A DNA stretch of 64,000 nt from Cupriavidus necator (lineage in GTDB: Bacteria; Pseudomonadota; Gammaproteobacteria; Burkholderiales; Burkholderiaceae). The DNA lies in contig NZ_SROX01000025.1 in NCBI RefSeq assembly GCF_013141915.1, positions 1-64,000 of the forward strand. Direction: 5' to 3'. The translations under genes and the position numbers were made by a program. The stretch's first letter is position 1. Each line of letters starts with the position of its first letter. Under the pieces are notes generated by a model that was not told the origin of the DNA, made no database searches, and saw nothing but the letters and a program-made list of their open reading frames with translations. Positions 15,837-24,362 of this stretch are shown here, in pieces.

Positions 15837-17582
15837 TCAGTGCGAATGGCGCGGCACCTCGCGGCCGCGGCAACCCACCAGGAAGTCGAGGTCGCACCCT
15901 TCGTCGGCCTGCAGCACGTGGTTGACGTACAGCTTGCGATAGCCGCCGTCCGCGGGTGCCTCCAGTGGCTGCACCTCGGCCATGCGGCGCGCGAACTCGG
16001 CATCGTCGATATCGAGATGCAGGCGCCCGGCCTCGCAATCGAGCTCGATCCAGTCGCCGTCGCGCACGATCGCGAGCGGACCGCCCGCGGCCGCTTCCGG
16101 CGCCACGTGCAGCACCACCGTGCCGTAGGCGGTGCCGCTCATGCGCGCGTCGGAGATGCGCACCATGTCCTTGACGCCCTGGCGCAGCAGCTTGGGCGGC
16201 AGGCCCATGTTGCCGACCTCGGCCATGCCCGGGTAGCCGCGCGGCCCGCAGCGCTTGAGCACCAGCACCGAGTTCTCGTCGACCTCGAGCGACTCGTCGA
16301 CGATGCGTTCCTTGTAATGCTCCAGGTTCTCGAACACCACCGCGCGGCCGCGGTGGCGCAGCAGCTTCGGCGTGGCGGCCGAAGGCTTGAGCACGGCGCC
16401 GCGCGGGGACAGGTTGCCGCGCAGGATGCGGATGCTGCCGTCGCGGATCAGCGGCTGATCGAGCGGGCGGATGACTTCATCATTGGTGATCGGCGCATCC
16501 CTGACGTTGTCCCAGATCGCCTTGCCGTTGGCGGTCAGCGCGCCCGGGTGCGGCAGCAAGCCCGCCTCGCCCAGGCGGCGCAACACCGCGGGCAGGCCGC
16601 CGGCATAGTAGAACTCTTCCATCAGGAAGCGGCCCGACGGCATCAGGTCGACAATGGTCGGCGTGTCGCGCCCCACCGTGCTCCAGTCTTCCAGTTCCAG
16701 CGGCACGCCGATGCGTCCCGCGATCGCCTTCAGGTGGATCACCGCATTGGTCGAGCCGCCGATCGCGGCATTGACGCGGATCGCGTTCTCGAACGCCTGG
16801 CGCGTCAGGATCTTCGACAGCGTCAGGTCCTCGCGCGCCATCTCGACGATGCGGATACCGGACATGTGCGCCAGCACGTAGCGGCGCGCGTCCACTGCGG
16901 GAATCGCCGCGTTGTGCGGCAGCGAGGTGCCAAGCGCCTCGGCCATGCAGGCCATGGTCGAGGCCGTGCCCATGGTGTTGCAGGTGCCGGCCGAGCGCGA
17001 CATGCCGGCCTCTGCCGACAGGAACTGGTGCAGGTTGATCTCGCCCGCCTTGAGCGATTCATGCAGCTGCCATACCGCGGTGCCCGAGCCGATGTCCTTG
17101 CCGTCGAGCTTGCCGTTGAGCATCGGCCCGCCGGTGACGACGATGGCCGGCACGTCGCAGCTGGCCGTGCCCATCAGCAGCGCGGGCGTAGTCTTGTCGC
17201 AGCCGGTCAGCAGCACCACGGCGTCGATGGGGTTGCCGCGGATCGCTTCCTCGACATCCATCGCGGCCAGGTTGCGGGTCAGCATCGCGGTCGGGCGCAG
17301 GTTGGATTCGCCGTTGGAGAACACCGGGAATTCGACCGGGAAACCGCCCGCCTCATACACGCCGCGCTTGACGTGCTCGGCCAGCTTGCGGAAGTGCGCG
17401 TTGCAGGGGGTCAGTTCCGACCACGTATTGCAGATGCCGATCACGGGACGCCCGTCGAAGGCATGGTCGGGGATGCCCTGGTTCTTCATCCAGCTGCGGT
17501 ACATGAAGCCGTTCTTGTCGGCGGTGCCGAACCACGCGGTCGAGCGCAGCGGCTTGCGTTGCTTGTCGTTGGAATCCGACAT
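15837..17582 (-). CDS. IlvD/EDD family sugar-acid dehydratase (L-arabonate dehydratase type)
   Basis: A 581-residue Fe-S dehydratase. Cluster cysteines are recognisable as C60 (TPCNAH), C128 (TGCDKTTPA) and C201 (GTCNTMGTAS), with K130 at the position of the Mg-binding carbamylated lysine. The EAGGFPVEFPVFSNGE and GGSTNAVIH motifs place it in the pentonate dehydratase branch rather than valine/isoleucine IlvD. The reaction would be L-arabonate (or a close sugar acid) to 2-keto-3-deoxy-acid. The next enzymes of that route are encoded at 23264 and 24363. The start at 17582 has AGGAAC upstream. It is divergent from a LysR gene and upstream of an MFS carrier. The substrate could also be D-xylonate or another aldonate. 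Confidence 0.88.
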   Translation of the reverse strand: MSDSNDKQRKPLRSTAWFGTADKNGFMYRSWMKNQGIPDHAFDGRPVIGICNTWSELTPCNAHFRKLAEHVKRGVYEAGGFPVEFPVFSNGESNLRPTAMLTRNLAAMDVEEAIRGNPIDAVVLLTGCDKTTPALLMGTASCDVPAIVVTGGPMLNGKLDGKDIGSGTAVWQLHESLKAGEINLHQFLSAEAGMSRSAGTCNTMGTASTMACMAEALGTSLPHNAAIPAVDARRYVLAHMSGIRIVEMAREDLTLSKILTRQAFENAIRVNAAIGGSTNAVIHLKAIAGRIGVPLELEDWSTVGRDTPTIVDLMPSGRFLMEEFYYAGGLPAVLRRLGEAGLLPHPGALTANGKAIWDNVRDAPITNDEVIRPLDQPLIRDGSIRILRGNLSPRGAVLKPSAATPKLLRHRGRAVVFENLEHYKERIVDESLEVDENSVLVLKRCGPRGYPGMAEVGNMGLPPKLLRQGVKDMVRISDARMSGTAYGTVVLHVAPEAAAGGPLAIVRDGDWIELDCEAGRLHLDIDDAEFARRMAEVQPLEAPADGGYRKLYVNHVLQADEGCDLDFLVGCRGREVPRHSH

Positions 17583-17720
17583 GTTGTTCCTGGTGCAGGG
17601 CCGCCAGGGCGGCGGCGGGAATGGCAGGGACGACGGATCCAGCGGCATGGCGCTGCGGCGGCGCGGCACCACGCTGTCTCCGGTCGTTGTGTTTTGTGGG
17701 ACGCAGTGTATGCAGCTTGC

Positions 17721-17760
17721 CGATATGCTACTAATGAAGAGTTCGCCCGTTGCCATATCG
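17721..17760. promoter_or_regulatory. Inverted repeat and shared motif in dehydratase/lysR promoter
   Basis: cgatatg (17721-17727) and catatcg (17754-17760) are perfect inverted 7-mers separated by 26 nt, in the divergent promoter. The left part, CGATATGCTACTA (17721-17733), matches CGATTCGCTACTA (22150-22162) upstream of the Bug gene at 11 of 13 positions. A LysR-type site shared by both operons is the simplest reading (inference). Confidence 0.5.
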
Positions 17761-17787
17761 ATTTCGGCATCAGTACTAACCCTAGCC

Positions 17788-18783
17788 ATGCCTGCCCCCC
17801 TTCCTTCCCTCGCGACATCCCCGGCCCCCGAAGCCGTGCCGAGCTGGCACAACCACACCCGCCTCAAGACCCGCCAGCTATTGCTGCTGCTCGCCGTGGC
17901 CGACGAGGGCAGCATCCACCGCGCGGCCGAGCGGCTGGCGATGACGCAGCCGGCGGCGTCCAGGCTGCTGCGCGAGCTGGAGGAACTGCTGGCGGTGCCG
18001 CTGTTCGAGCGCCTGCCGCGCGGCATGGCACCGACCGACTACGGCCGCGCGATGATCCGGCACGCGCGCGCGGTGGTCGGCAGCCTGAACCAGGCGCGGG
18101 AAGAGGTATTGGCGCTGAAGGCCGGGCGGCTCGGCCATGTGGCGATCGGCGCCATCACTTCGCCGGGCGTGCGGCTGCTGCCGGCGGCGATCGCGCAGGT
18201 CAAGGCGCGCTATCCGGGCCTGCGGGTGTCGGTCGACATCGACAACAGCAACGTGTTGCTCGACCGCCTCGGACAGGAAAAGCTCGACATGGTGGTGGCA
18301 CGCCTGTTCCCGGAACACGACAAGGGGCGGCTGCGCTACGAGCCGATGGCGCAAGAGCCGGTGTGCGCGGTGGTGCGGCCCGGCCATCCGATGCTGGCCG
18401 TCGCCGGCCTGTCGCTGGCCGATGCCACGGACGCTGCCTGGCTGATCCCGCCGGCCGGCACCGTGCTGCGCCACCGCTTCGAGCTGATGTTCCAGCGCGC
18501 CAGCCTGGCGCCGCCGGACAATGTGGTCGAGACCGCCGCGCTGCTGTTCCTGACACGCATGGTGACGCAGTCGGACATGATCGCGGTGCTGACCGCCGAC
18601 GTGGCGCAGTACTACGCCGCGTTCGGCATGGTGGAAATCTTGCCGATGGCGATGCCCTGCCATATGGACGACTTCGGCCTGATCACGCCGACCGACCGCC
18701 TGATGTCGCCCGGCGCGCTGCTGGTCGCCGAGGCGCTGCGCGAAGCCGCGCAGGCCATCTATGGCGGGCACGCGCCGGCGTGA
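17788..18783 (+). CDS. LysR family regulator of the sugar-acid island (GbpR-like)
   Basis: A 331-residue LysR protein. The DNA-binding part is RLKTRQLLLLLAVADEGSIHRAAERLAMTQPAASRLLRELE, followed by PLFERLPRGMAPTDYG, a signature of the GbpR group that controls sugar and sugar-acid genes. The effector domain spans about 105-320. The ATG at 17788 gives an N-terminus with about 27 extra residues before the helix-turn-helix. It is divergent from the dehydratase/MFS pair, its likely target, and convergent with the enolase-type dehydratase. Two related regulators lie at 22195 and 25950. Confidence 0.9.
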   Translation: MPAPLPSLATSPAPEAVPSWHNHTRLKTRQLLLLLAVADEGSIHRAAERLAMTQPAASRLLRELEELLAVPLFERLPRGMAPTDYGRAMIRHARAVVGSLNQAREEVLALKAGRLGHVAIGAITSPGVRLLPAAIAQVKARYPGLRVSVDIDNSNVLLDRLGQEKLDMVVARLFPEHDKGRLRYEPMAQEPVCAVVRPGHPMLAVAGLSLADATDAAWLIPPAGTVLRHRFELMFQRASLAPPDNVVETAALLFLTRMVTQSDMIAVLTADVAQYYAAFGMVEILPMAMPCHMDDFGLITPTDRLMSPGALLVAEALREAAQAIYGGHAPA

Positions 18784-18807
18784 GCCGGCACGTGCGGGCG
18801 ACAGCCT

Positions 18808-19983
18808 TCAGCCGAGAATGTCGAACTGGTCGAAGTACGCCGGATTCAGCTCCAGCCCCAGCCCCGGCAGGTTGTCGTCCAGCTGCAGGTAGCCGTTGTC
18901 CGGCGCGGGGTCGCCCTTGAAGATGTAGTAGAACAGCTCGTTGCCGACCTCGACGTCGTGCACCGGGAAGTACTCGGCCATCGGCGACGCGGTCGACGCC
19001 ATGGTCAGGTGGTAGTTGTGCATCTGTCCGGCATGCGGGATCACCGGCACCGACCAGGCCTCGGCCATGGCGTTGATCTTCTGCGCCGCGGTGATGCCGC
19101 CGACACGGTTGGTGTCGTACTGGATCACGTCGACCGCGCGGCGCTCCAGCAGGTCCTTGAAGCCGTACGAGGTGAACTCGTGTTCGCCGCCCGAAATCGG
19201 GAACGGACTCGCCTTCTTCAGCTCGACATAGCCTTCGATATCGTCGGCGATCACCGGCTCTTCGAGCCAGCGCGGGTTGAACTCGGCCAAACGCGGCAGC
19301 ATGCGGCGCGCGTATTCCAGGGTCCAGCCCATGTAGCACTCGAGCATGATGTCGACGCCGTCGCCCACCAGCTCGCGCAGCAGGCGCACCTGCTCGATGT
19401 TCTTCTGCATGCCGGCCGGGCCGTCCTTGGGACCGTAGCCGAAGCGCATCTTCATCGCGGTGAAGCCCTGGTCGAGGTAGCCTTGCGCTTCGGCGAGAAA
19501 GGCGTCGCGGTCATCGTTGTTGTAGAGCTTGGAGGCATAGCACCAGATCTTCTCCTTGGTGCGCCCGCCCAGCAGCTTGAACACCGGCTTGCCGACGGCC
19601 TTGCCCATCAGGTCCCACAGCGCGATGTCCACCGCAGAGATCGCCGCCATGCCGATGCCCTTTCTGCCCCAGGCATGGGTGCGTCGGTACATCTTCTGCC
19701 ACAGGTATTCGTTGTCGAACGGGTCCTGGCCGATCACCACCGGCGCCAGGTACTGGTCGACGATCTGCTTGGCCACGCGCGGCGCCAGCGCGCAATTGCC
19801 GATGCCGACCAGGCCGGTATCGGTCTCGATCTCGACCACCATCCAGCCATGGAAGCGGAACGAGCCCATGGCGTCGCCGCGCTCGTAGAGGATATCGGTG
19901 GCGTTGGTGCAGAAATGCGCTTGCGGCGGCACAGTCTTGCCCTTCCATTCGAAGACGCGGGCGCGGACGTTGGTGATCTTCAT
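18808..19983 (-). CDS. Enolase-superfamily sugar-acid dehydratase (L-rhamnonate dehydratase type)
   Basis: A 391-residue mandelate racemase/enolase superfamily protein. After an N-terminal capping domain, the barrel carries metal ligands E215 (MLECYMGW), E241 (WLEEP) and E267 (SGGEHEF), and the general acid/base H317 (VIPHAGQ). H-x-W and EHE-type motifs and the length match the rhamnonate dehydratase subgroup, which converts a sugar acid to its 2-keto-3-deoxy form. The first ligand is Glu rather than the usual Asp. The gene follows the PdxA-like gene by 95 nt on the same strand. Other acid sugars are possible substrates. Confidence 0.85.
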   Translation of the reverse strand: MKITNVRARVFEWKGKTVPPQAHFCTNATDILYERGDAMGSFRFHGWMVVEIETDTGLVGIGNCALAPRVAKQIVDQYLAPVVIGQDPFDNEYLWQKMYRRTHAWGRKGIGMAAISAVDIALWDLMGKAVGKPVFKLLGGRTKEKIWCYASKLYNNDDRDAFLAEAQGYLDQGFTAMKMRFGYGPKDGPAGMQKNIEQVRLLRELVGDGVDIMLECYMGWTLEYARRMLPRLAEFNPRWLEEPVIADDIEGYVELKKASPFPISGGEHEFTSYGFKDLLERRAVDVIQYDTNRVGGITAAQKINAMAEAWSVPVIPHAGQMHNYHLTMASTASPMAEYFPVHDVEVGNELFYYIFKGDPAPDNGYLQLDDNLPGLGLELNPAYFDQFDILG

Positions 19984-20078
19984 GTTCAACTCCTGATGGC
20001 AATGCGTTGGCGCGAGCGCGCCCCGGCCGCGCCGGAGGCGGTCTTGCCTGTTGCGGTATGGATTGCAGGTTAGGTTGG

Positions 20079-21101
20079 CTAGGCTTGGGCGGTGGCGCGC
20101 CGCTGCGCACCCATGCTGCAGGCAATGTGGAAGGCCTGCAGCGTGGCGCCCGGATCCGCGCGGCCCTGCTGCGTGATGTCGAAGGCGGTGCCGTGCGCGG
20201 GCGTGGTGATCGGCACCGGCAACCCGCCCTGCACCGTCACGCCGCGCGAGAACCCCATCAGCTTGATGCCGATCTGGCCCTGGTCGTGGTACATGGTGAC
20301 GATGGCATCGAACTGCCGCTGCGACGGCCCGCCCTGCACCTTCAGGAAGATGGTGTCGGCCGGGAACGGGCCGTCCGCATGGACGCCGCGTTCGCGCGCC
20401 GCGGCCACGGCGGGCGCGATCACGTCGATCTCTTCGCGGCCGAAGGCGCCGTTGTCGCCGTTGTGCGGGTTCAGGCCGCACACGGCGATGCGCGGGCTGG
20501 CCATGCCGGCGCGGCGCAGCGCCTGGTCGATCAGGTCGATGGCGCCGCCCACGCGGTCGGGCGTGATCATCGCCGGCACGTCCTTGAGCGCGACATGCGA
20601 GGTCACGCGCGAGGTCCACAGCCCGTCGAGCACATTGAACTCGCAGAAATTGCCGTGGTAGCCAAGCTGCTCGGCGAACCAGTGCAGCTCGTCGCTGTGG
20701 GCCATGCCGGCGGCATGCAGCGAGCTCTTGTTGAGCGGTCCGAACAGGATCGCATCGGCCTGGCCCGCCTGCGCCAGCTGCAGTGCCAGCGCCAGCGTGC
20801 CGAGGCTGTAGCGCCCGCCGTCGGCACTGGCCGCGCCGCGCGGAAAAGCCGGACGCCCCGGCAGCTGCCAGTGGTACAGGCGCGGCTTGCCGTCGTCGGC
20901 AAAGGCGGGCACGTCGGTCTCGGCCAGCGCCAGCTCGACGCCTGCGATCCGCATGCCGTGGCGCCATTCGTCGCGGTCGGCGATCAGCAGGATGTCGGCC
21001 TGCGCGGCCGTGCCGGCGTCGGCCAGCAGCCGCGCGATCAGTTCAGGACCGATGCCGGCGGGGTCGCCCAGCACCATGGCGATTCTTGGTCGGGAATGCA
21101 T
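20079..21101 (-). CDS. PdxA-family dehydrogenase (PdxA2-like)
   Basis: A 340-residue NAD-dependent dehydrogenase of the 4-hydroxythreonine-4-phosphate dehydrogenase family. It opens with [20 protein letters not shown]. The metal-binding histidines are recognisable in [21 protein letters not shown] and PAHGTAFDI, so the site looks complete. Its setting between a Bug protein and a sugar-acid dehydratase points to catabolism rather than vitamin B6 synthesis. PdxA2 paralogues oxidise phosphorylated tetronates, but the expected kinase (DUF1537) is absent here, so the substrate is open; unphosphorylated diol acids as in TphB are an alternative. It ends 95 nt before the dehydratase gene. Confidence 0.88.
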   Translation of the reverse strand: MHSRPRIAMVLGDPAGIGPELIARLLADAGTAAQADILLIADRDEWRHGMRIAGVELALAETDVPAFADDGKPRLYHWQLPGRPAFPRGAASADGGRYSLGTLALALQLAQAGQADAILFGPLNKSSLHAAGMAHSDELHWFAEQLGYHGNFCEFNVLDGLWTSRVTSHVALKDVPAMITPDRVGGAIDLIDQALRRAGMASPRIAVCGLNPHNGDNGAFGREEIDVIAPAVAAARERGVHADGPFPADTIFLKVQGGPSQRQFDAIVTMYHDQGQIGIKLMGFSRGVTVQGGLPVPITTPAHGTAFDITQQGRADPGATLQAFHIACSMGAQRRATAQA

Positions 21102-21116
21102 GAGGCTTCCGTAGGA

Positions 21117-22085
21117 TTACTGGTCGAGCTTGACGCCCAGTTCGGCGATGAGCTTGCCATAGCGCGCATATTCGGCCCGCGAGAACGCGTCGAACTGCGC
21201 CGCGGTCAGCGTGCCGGGTACCGCGCCCACGTCGGCCAGCCGGCGCACCGTGTCGGGATCCTTGATCACCGTGGCGAGCGCGCTGCCCAGCTTCTGCAGC
21301 GCCGCGGGCGGCGTGCCGGCCGGCGCATAGACGCCGTACCACGCGCTCATCTGGATGCCGGGCACGCCCGCTTCCGCCAGCGTCGGCACGTTGGGCAGCA
21401 GCGCGGAACGCTTGTCGGCGGTCACCGCCAGCGCGCGCAGCTTGCCGGCCTTGATATGGCTGATGACCGACGGCATGGTCTCGAAGCTCATGTCCACTTG
21501 CCCGCCCATCAGGTCCACCAGCGCGCTGCTGCTGCTCTTGTACGGCACATGGAGCAGCTTGCCCTGGATCTGGCGCGCAAAGGCCGCGCCGGCCAGGTGC
21601 TGGGTACTGCCGACCCCGGACGAGCTGTAGCGGAACTTGTCCGGACTGGCCTGGATCTGCGCCACCAGCGCCTTGACGTCGCGCGCCGGCACCTGGTTGT
21701 TGACCACCAGCACATTGGGCACGGTCGATACCAGCGCCACCGGGACCAAGTCCTTGAGCGGGTCGAACTGCAGCTTGAGCAGGTGCGGCGCGATCGCCTG
21801 CGAGGTGACCACGCCCATCAGCAGCGTGTTGCCGTCCGCCGGCGCCTTGGCGGTAATGTCCGCGGCAATGGTGTTGGACGCGCCCGGGCGGTTGTCCACC
21901 ACCACCGGCTGCTTCAGCTGCGCGGCGAGCTTGTCGGAGACGATGCGCGCCATCACGTCGGTGCCGCCGCCCGGCGCGGCGCCCACCATCATCCGCACCG
22001 GCCGCGTGTCCTGGGCCATGGCCGAGCCCGTTGCGGCCGCCACCGTGGCCAGGCCGGCGAGTGCGCCGGCGATCCATGTCTTCAT
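21117..22085 (-). CDS. Bug family substrate-binding protein of the sugar-acid island
   Basis: A 322-residue periplasmic binding protein with a signal peptide (MKTWIAGALAGLATVAAATGSAMA). Family motifs are VRMMVGAAPGGGTDVMARIVSDKL, VVDNRPGASNTIAADI, the YSSSGVGSTQHLAG segment, HVPYKSSSSALVDLMGGQVDMSF and VPTLAEAGVPG. It heads the probable operon Bug-pdxA2-dehydratase; the pdxA-like gene starts 15 nt after its stop. No TctAB permease is nearby. A shared 13-bp motif lies 65-77 nt upstream of its start. The ligand is probably a hydroxy or sugar acid handled by the neighbours (inference). Confidence 0.92.
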   Translation of the reverse strand: MKTWIAGALAGLATVAAATGSAMAQDTRPVRMMVGAAPGGGTDVMARIVSDKLAAQLKQPVVVDNRPGASNTIAADITAKAPADGNTLLMGVVTSQAIAPHLLKLQFDPLKDLVPVALVSTVPNVLVVNNQVPARDVKALVAQIQASPDKFRYSSSGVGSTQHLAGAAFARQIQGKLLHVPYKSSSSALVDLMGGQVDMSFETMPSVISHIKAGKLRALAVTADKRSALLPNVPTLAEAGVPGIQMSAWYGVYAPAGTPPAALQKLGSALATVIKDPDTVRRLADVGAVPGTLTAAQFDAFSRAEYARYGKLIAELGVKLDQ

Positions 22086-22143
22086 TGCTGTCTCCGTCGT
22101 TTGCTGTCCGGGCTCTGCGGCGCGGATGGCCAGACTATAGGAG

Positions 22144-22168
22144 CATCAGCGATTCGCTACTACTGATG
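22144..22168. promoter_or_regulatory. Inverted repeat and shared motif upstream of the Bug-pdxA operon
   Basis: catcag (22144-22149) and ctgatg (22163-22168) are inverted around 13 nt. Inside lies CGATTCGCTACTA (22150-22162), nearly identical to CGATATGCTACTA at 17721-17733 before the IlvD/EDD gene. The minus-strand reading is TAGTAGCNNATCG in both. It is placed about 60-80 nt before the Bug start, suiting an activator site. Confidence 0.5.
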
Positions 22169-22194
22169 TTTTTTGAACTGGCGATCACCTGACG

Positions 22195-23151
22195 TTATAC
22201 CTTGGCATCCGCCGCACCCGGCCCGCGCGGGCCCGCTTTCAGGATAGCGACCAACTGCCGCGCCGCGGCAGACAGGCCGCCGCCGCGCCGCGTGACGATG
22301 CCGAAAGTCTGCTGGCGCGACTGCAGCCGCACCGGCAGGATGCGCAGCATCTTCTGGCGCACGAACAGGGTGGCCACGCCGGCTGGCAGCAGCGACACCA
22401 GGCCGGGGTCGTCCTGCAGCATCGCCACCGTGACGAACGCCGACGAGGTGGACACCGCATTGGCCGGAAAGCTGATGCCGGCAAGATCCAGTTCGCGCTG
22501 CAGCAGGGCATGCATCGGCATGTGGCCGGCATACGTAATCCAGCGATAGCCGGCGAGGTCGGCAAACCCCATCGCGGCCACGCGCGGCGCGGGATGCGCG
22601 CGGCCCACCACCACCGCCACCTGCTCGTCGCCGAGCGGGTGGTAGTGGTATCGGGCCGGCTCGTCGCTGACCAGCGAGCGGCCGATGACCAAGTCCAGGT
22701 GCCCGTCATCGAGCAGTTCCAGCAGGCGGCGACTGGTGTCTTCGATGACTTCCAGCGCCAGCTCCGGGTGCGCCTGGCGCAACTGCGCCAGCGCCGGCAC
22801 CAGCACGTCGGGCACCGCGCCCATGATGGCGCCGACGGCGACGCGCCCGCCGCTGCCGGCGCGGATGCCGGCCACCTCGTCGCACATCGCGCCCAGGTCA
22901 GCCACCAGCTGGCGTGCGTGCCGGATCACGCAATGGCCGAAGGCGTTGGGCCGCATGCCACGGCGGGAGCGCTCGAACAACGGCGCCTCGAGCATGCTTT
23001 CCAGCTCCTGCAGCGACTTGCTGGCCGCTGACTGGGTCATTGCCATGGCGGCGGCCGCCTGGTGCAGCGAGGCATGTTCGTCCAGCGCGATCAGCAACTG
23101 CAGCTGCTTTACCCGCAGGCGGCCCGTCAGGGTTTCGAGCGTGGATTTCAT
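22195..23151 (-). CDS. LysR family regulator (GbpR-like)
   Basis: A 318-residue LysR regulator. The DNA-binding region is LTGRLRVKQLQLLIALDEHASLHQAAAAMAMTQSAASKSLQELE, then PLFERSRRGMRPNAFG, as in the GbpR group. The effector domain covers about 95-300. The gene is divergent from the keto-deoxyarabonate dehydratase gene and lies 109 nt upstream of the Bug gene, so it may control both directions. It is similar in its first 70 residues to the regulators at 17788 and 25950. Confidence 0.9.
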   Translation of the reverse strand: MKSTLETLTGRLRVKQLQLLIALDEHASLHQAAAAMAMTQSAASKSLQELESMLEAPLFERSRRGMRPNAFGHCVIRHARQLVADLGAMCDEVAGIRAGSGGRVAVGAIMGAVPDVLVPALAQLRQAHPELALEVIEDTSRRLLELLDDGHLDLVIGRSLVSDEPARYHYHPLGDEQVAVVVGRAHPAPRVAAMGFADLAGYRWITYAGHMPMHALLQRELDLAGISFPANAVSTSSAFVTVAMLQDDPGLVSLLPAGVATLFVRQKMLRILPVRLQSRQQTFGIVTRRGGGLSAAARQLVAILKAGPRGPGAADAKV

Positions 23152-23196
23152 GGCCTGTCAGTGAGTCGCAAAAGCGATCACCAGATGGAAAGGTTT

Positions 23197-23229
23197 CAAT
23201 ATACAGGCCGCCGGACGGCTCGTATATTG
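23197..23229. promoter_or_regulatory. Candidate LysR operator between lysR and the keto-deoxy-acid dehydratase gene
   Basis: caatata (23197-23203) and tatattg (23223-23229) are perfect inverted 7-mers separated by 19 nt. They lie 35 nt before the ATG at 23264 and 46 nt from the lysR start. The AT-rich arms stand out from the GC-rich spacer, as expected for a LysR site in a divergent promoter. Confidence 0.55.
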
Positions 23230-23263
23230 GCCCGACCCATTGATCGACAGCCGGAGAGAGACC

Positions 23264-24196
23264 ATGACCCGCAGCCCCGCCCCCACCGTCTACCGCGGCG
23301 TATTCCCGGTGGCGCCCACCATCTTCGACGCACAAGGCGGGCTTGACCTGGACGGCCAGCGCCGCTGCATCGACTTCATGATCGATGCCGGTTCGCACGG
23401 GCTGTGCATCCTCGCCAACTTCTCCGAGCAGTTCGTGCTGAGCGACGACGAGCGCAACGTGCTGATGCGGACCGTGCTCGAACATGTGGACGGCCGCGTG
23501 CCGGTGATCGTCACCACCACGCATTTCAGCTCGCGCCTGTGCGCCGAGCGCAGCCGCGCGGCGCAGGACGCGGGCGCGGCCATGGTGATGGTGATGCCGC
23601 CCTACCACGGCGCCACCATCCGCATGCCCGAGCGCGGCATCTACGAGTTCTTCGCCACCGTCTCGGACGCCATCGACATTCCCATCATGATCCAGGACGC
23701 GCCGGTCAGCGGCACCACGCTGAGCGCGCCGTTCCTGGCGCGCATGGCGCGCGAGATCGGCAATGTGTCCTACTTCAAGATCGAGGTGCCGCAGGCCGCG
23801 GCCAAGCTGCGCGAGCTGATCGAGCTGGGCGGCGACGCCATCGTCGGCCCGTGGGACGGCGAAGAGGCCATCACGCTGATGGCCGACCTGGAAGCGGGCG
23901 CCACCGGCGCCATGACCGGCGCGGGCTTTCCCGACGGCATCCGCCAGATCCTCGATGCCTGGCAGGCGGGCGATGCCGAGCTGGCGGCGCAGCGCTACCA
24001 GCAATGGCTGCCGCTGATCAACTACGAAAACCGCCAGGGCTGGCTGGCCACCAGCAAGGTGCTGATGCAGGAAGGCGGCGTGATCGCGTCGGACGCGGTG
24101 CGGCATCCGCTGCAGCCGATGCACCCGGCCACGCGTGAAGGACTGATGCGGATTGCGCGCCGGCTGGATCCGATGGTGTTGCGGTGGGGGCGGTGA
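23264..24196 (+). CDS. L-2-keto-3-deoxyarabonate dehydratase (DHDPS/NAL family)
   Basis: A 310-residue class I aldolase-fold enzyme. It should convert L-2-keto-3-deoxyarabonate to alpha-ketoglutarate semialdehyde. [33 protein letters not shown] and [15 protein letters not shown] resemble the Azospirillum AraD-type dehydratase closely from memory. The Schiff-base lysine is K172 (SYFKIE), and [15 protein letters not shown] follows. A GGAGAGAG site precedes the ATG; in-frame upstream codons lack one. The aldehyde dehydrogenase for its product begins 166 nt downstream. The family also includes decarboxylating deoxyglucarate dehydratases, which are a less likely alternative. Confidence 0.9.
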   Translation: MTRSPAPTVYRGVFPVAPTIFDAQGGLDLDGQRRCIDFMIDAGSHGLCILANFSEQFVLSDDERNVLMRTVLEHVDGRVPVIVTTTHFSSRLCAERSRAAQDAGAAMVMVMPPYHGATIRMPERGIYEFFATVSDAIDIPIMIQDAPVSGTTLSAPFLARMAREIGNVSYFKIEVPQAAAKLRELIELGGDAIVGPWDGEEAITLMADLEAGATGAMTGAGFPDGIRQILDAWQAGDAELAAQRYQQWLPLINYENRQGWLATSKVLMQEGGVIASDAVRHPLQPMHPATREGLMRIARRLDPMVLRWGR

Positions 24197-24244
24197 GGGT
24201 TTCGCTCATTCCGGCGCCTCGCATCGAGGGACGCTGGCCCTCTC

Positions 24245-24268
24245 CCCTCTCCCGCTTGCGGGAGAGGG
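24245..24268. repeat. REP-like palindrome, copy 2
   Basis: ccctctcccgc (24245-24255) pairs perfectly with gcgggagaggg (24258-24268) around TT. Its right flank (ggttgggtgagggccggagccc then ccacgaagtg) resembles that of copy 3 at 32185. It sits between two genes of the same pathway, so it may form a hairpin in their shared transcript. Confidence 0.8.
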
Positions 24269-24362
24269 TTGGGTGAGGGCCGGAGCCCTCCACGAAGTGA
24301 CGGCGCTTTGCATGCCCCCTCCTTCTGAAAGCACACATGACAACGCCTTCCCAAATCCAACC

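Noticed and set aside
15840-18920. Plus-strand open frame of about 1000 codons antisense to the IlvD/EDD dehydratase
   Set aside because: It is His/Arg-rich without any family motif, and it runs across a well-defined gene on the other strand and into the lysR gene in a wrong frame.
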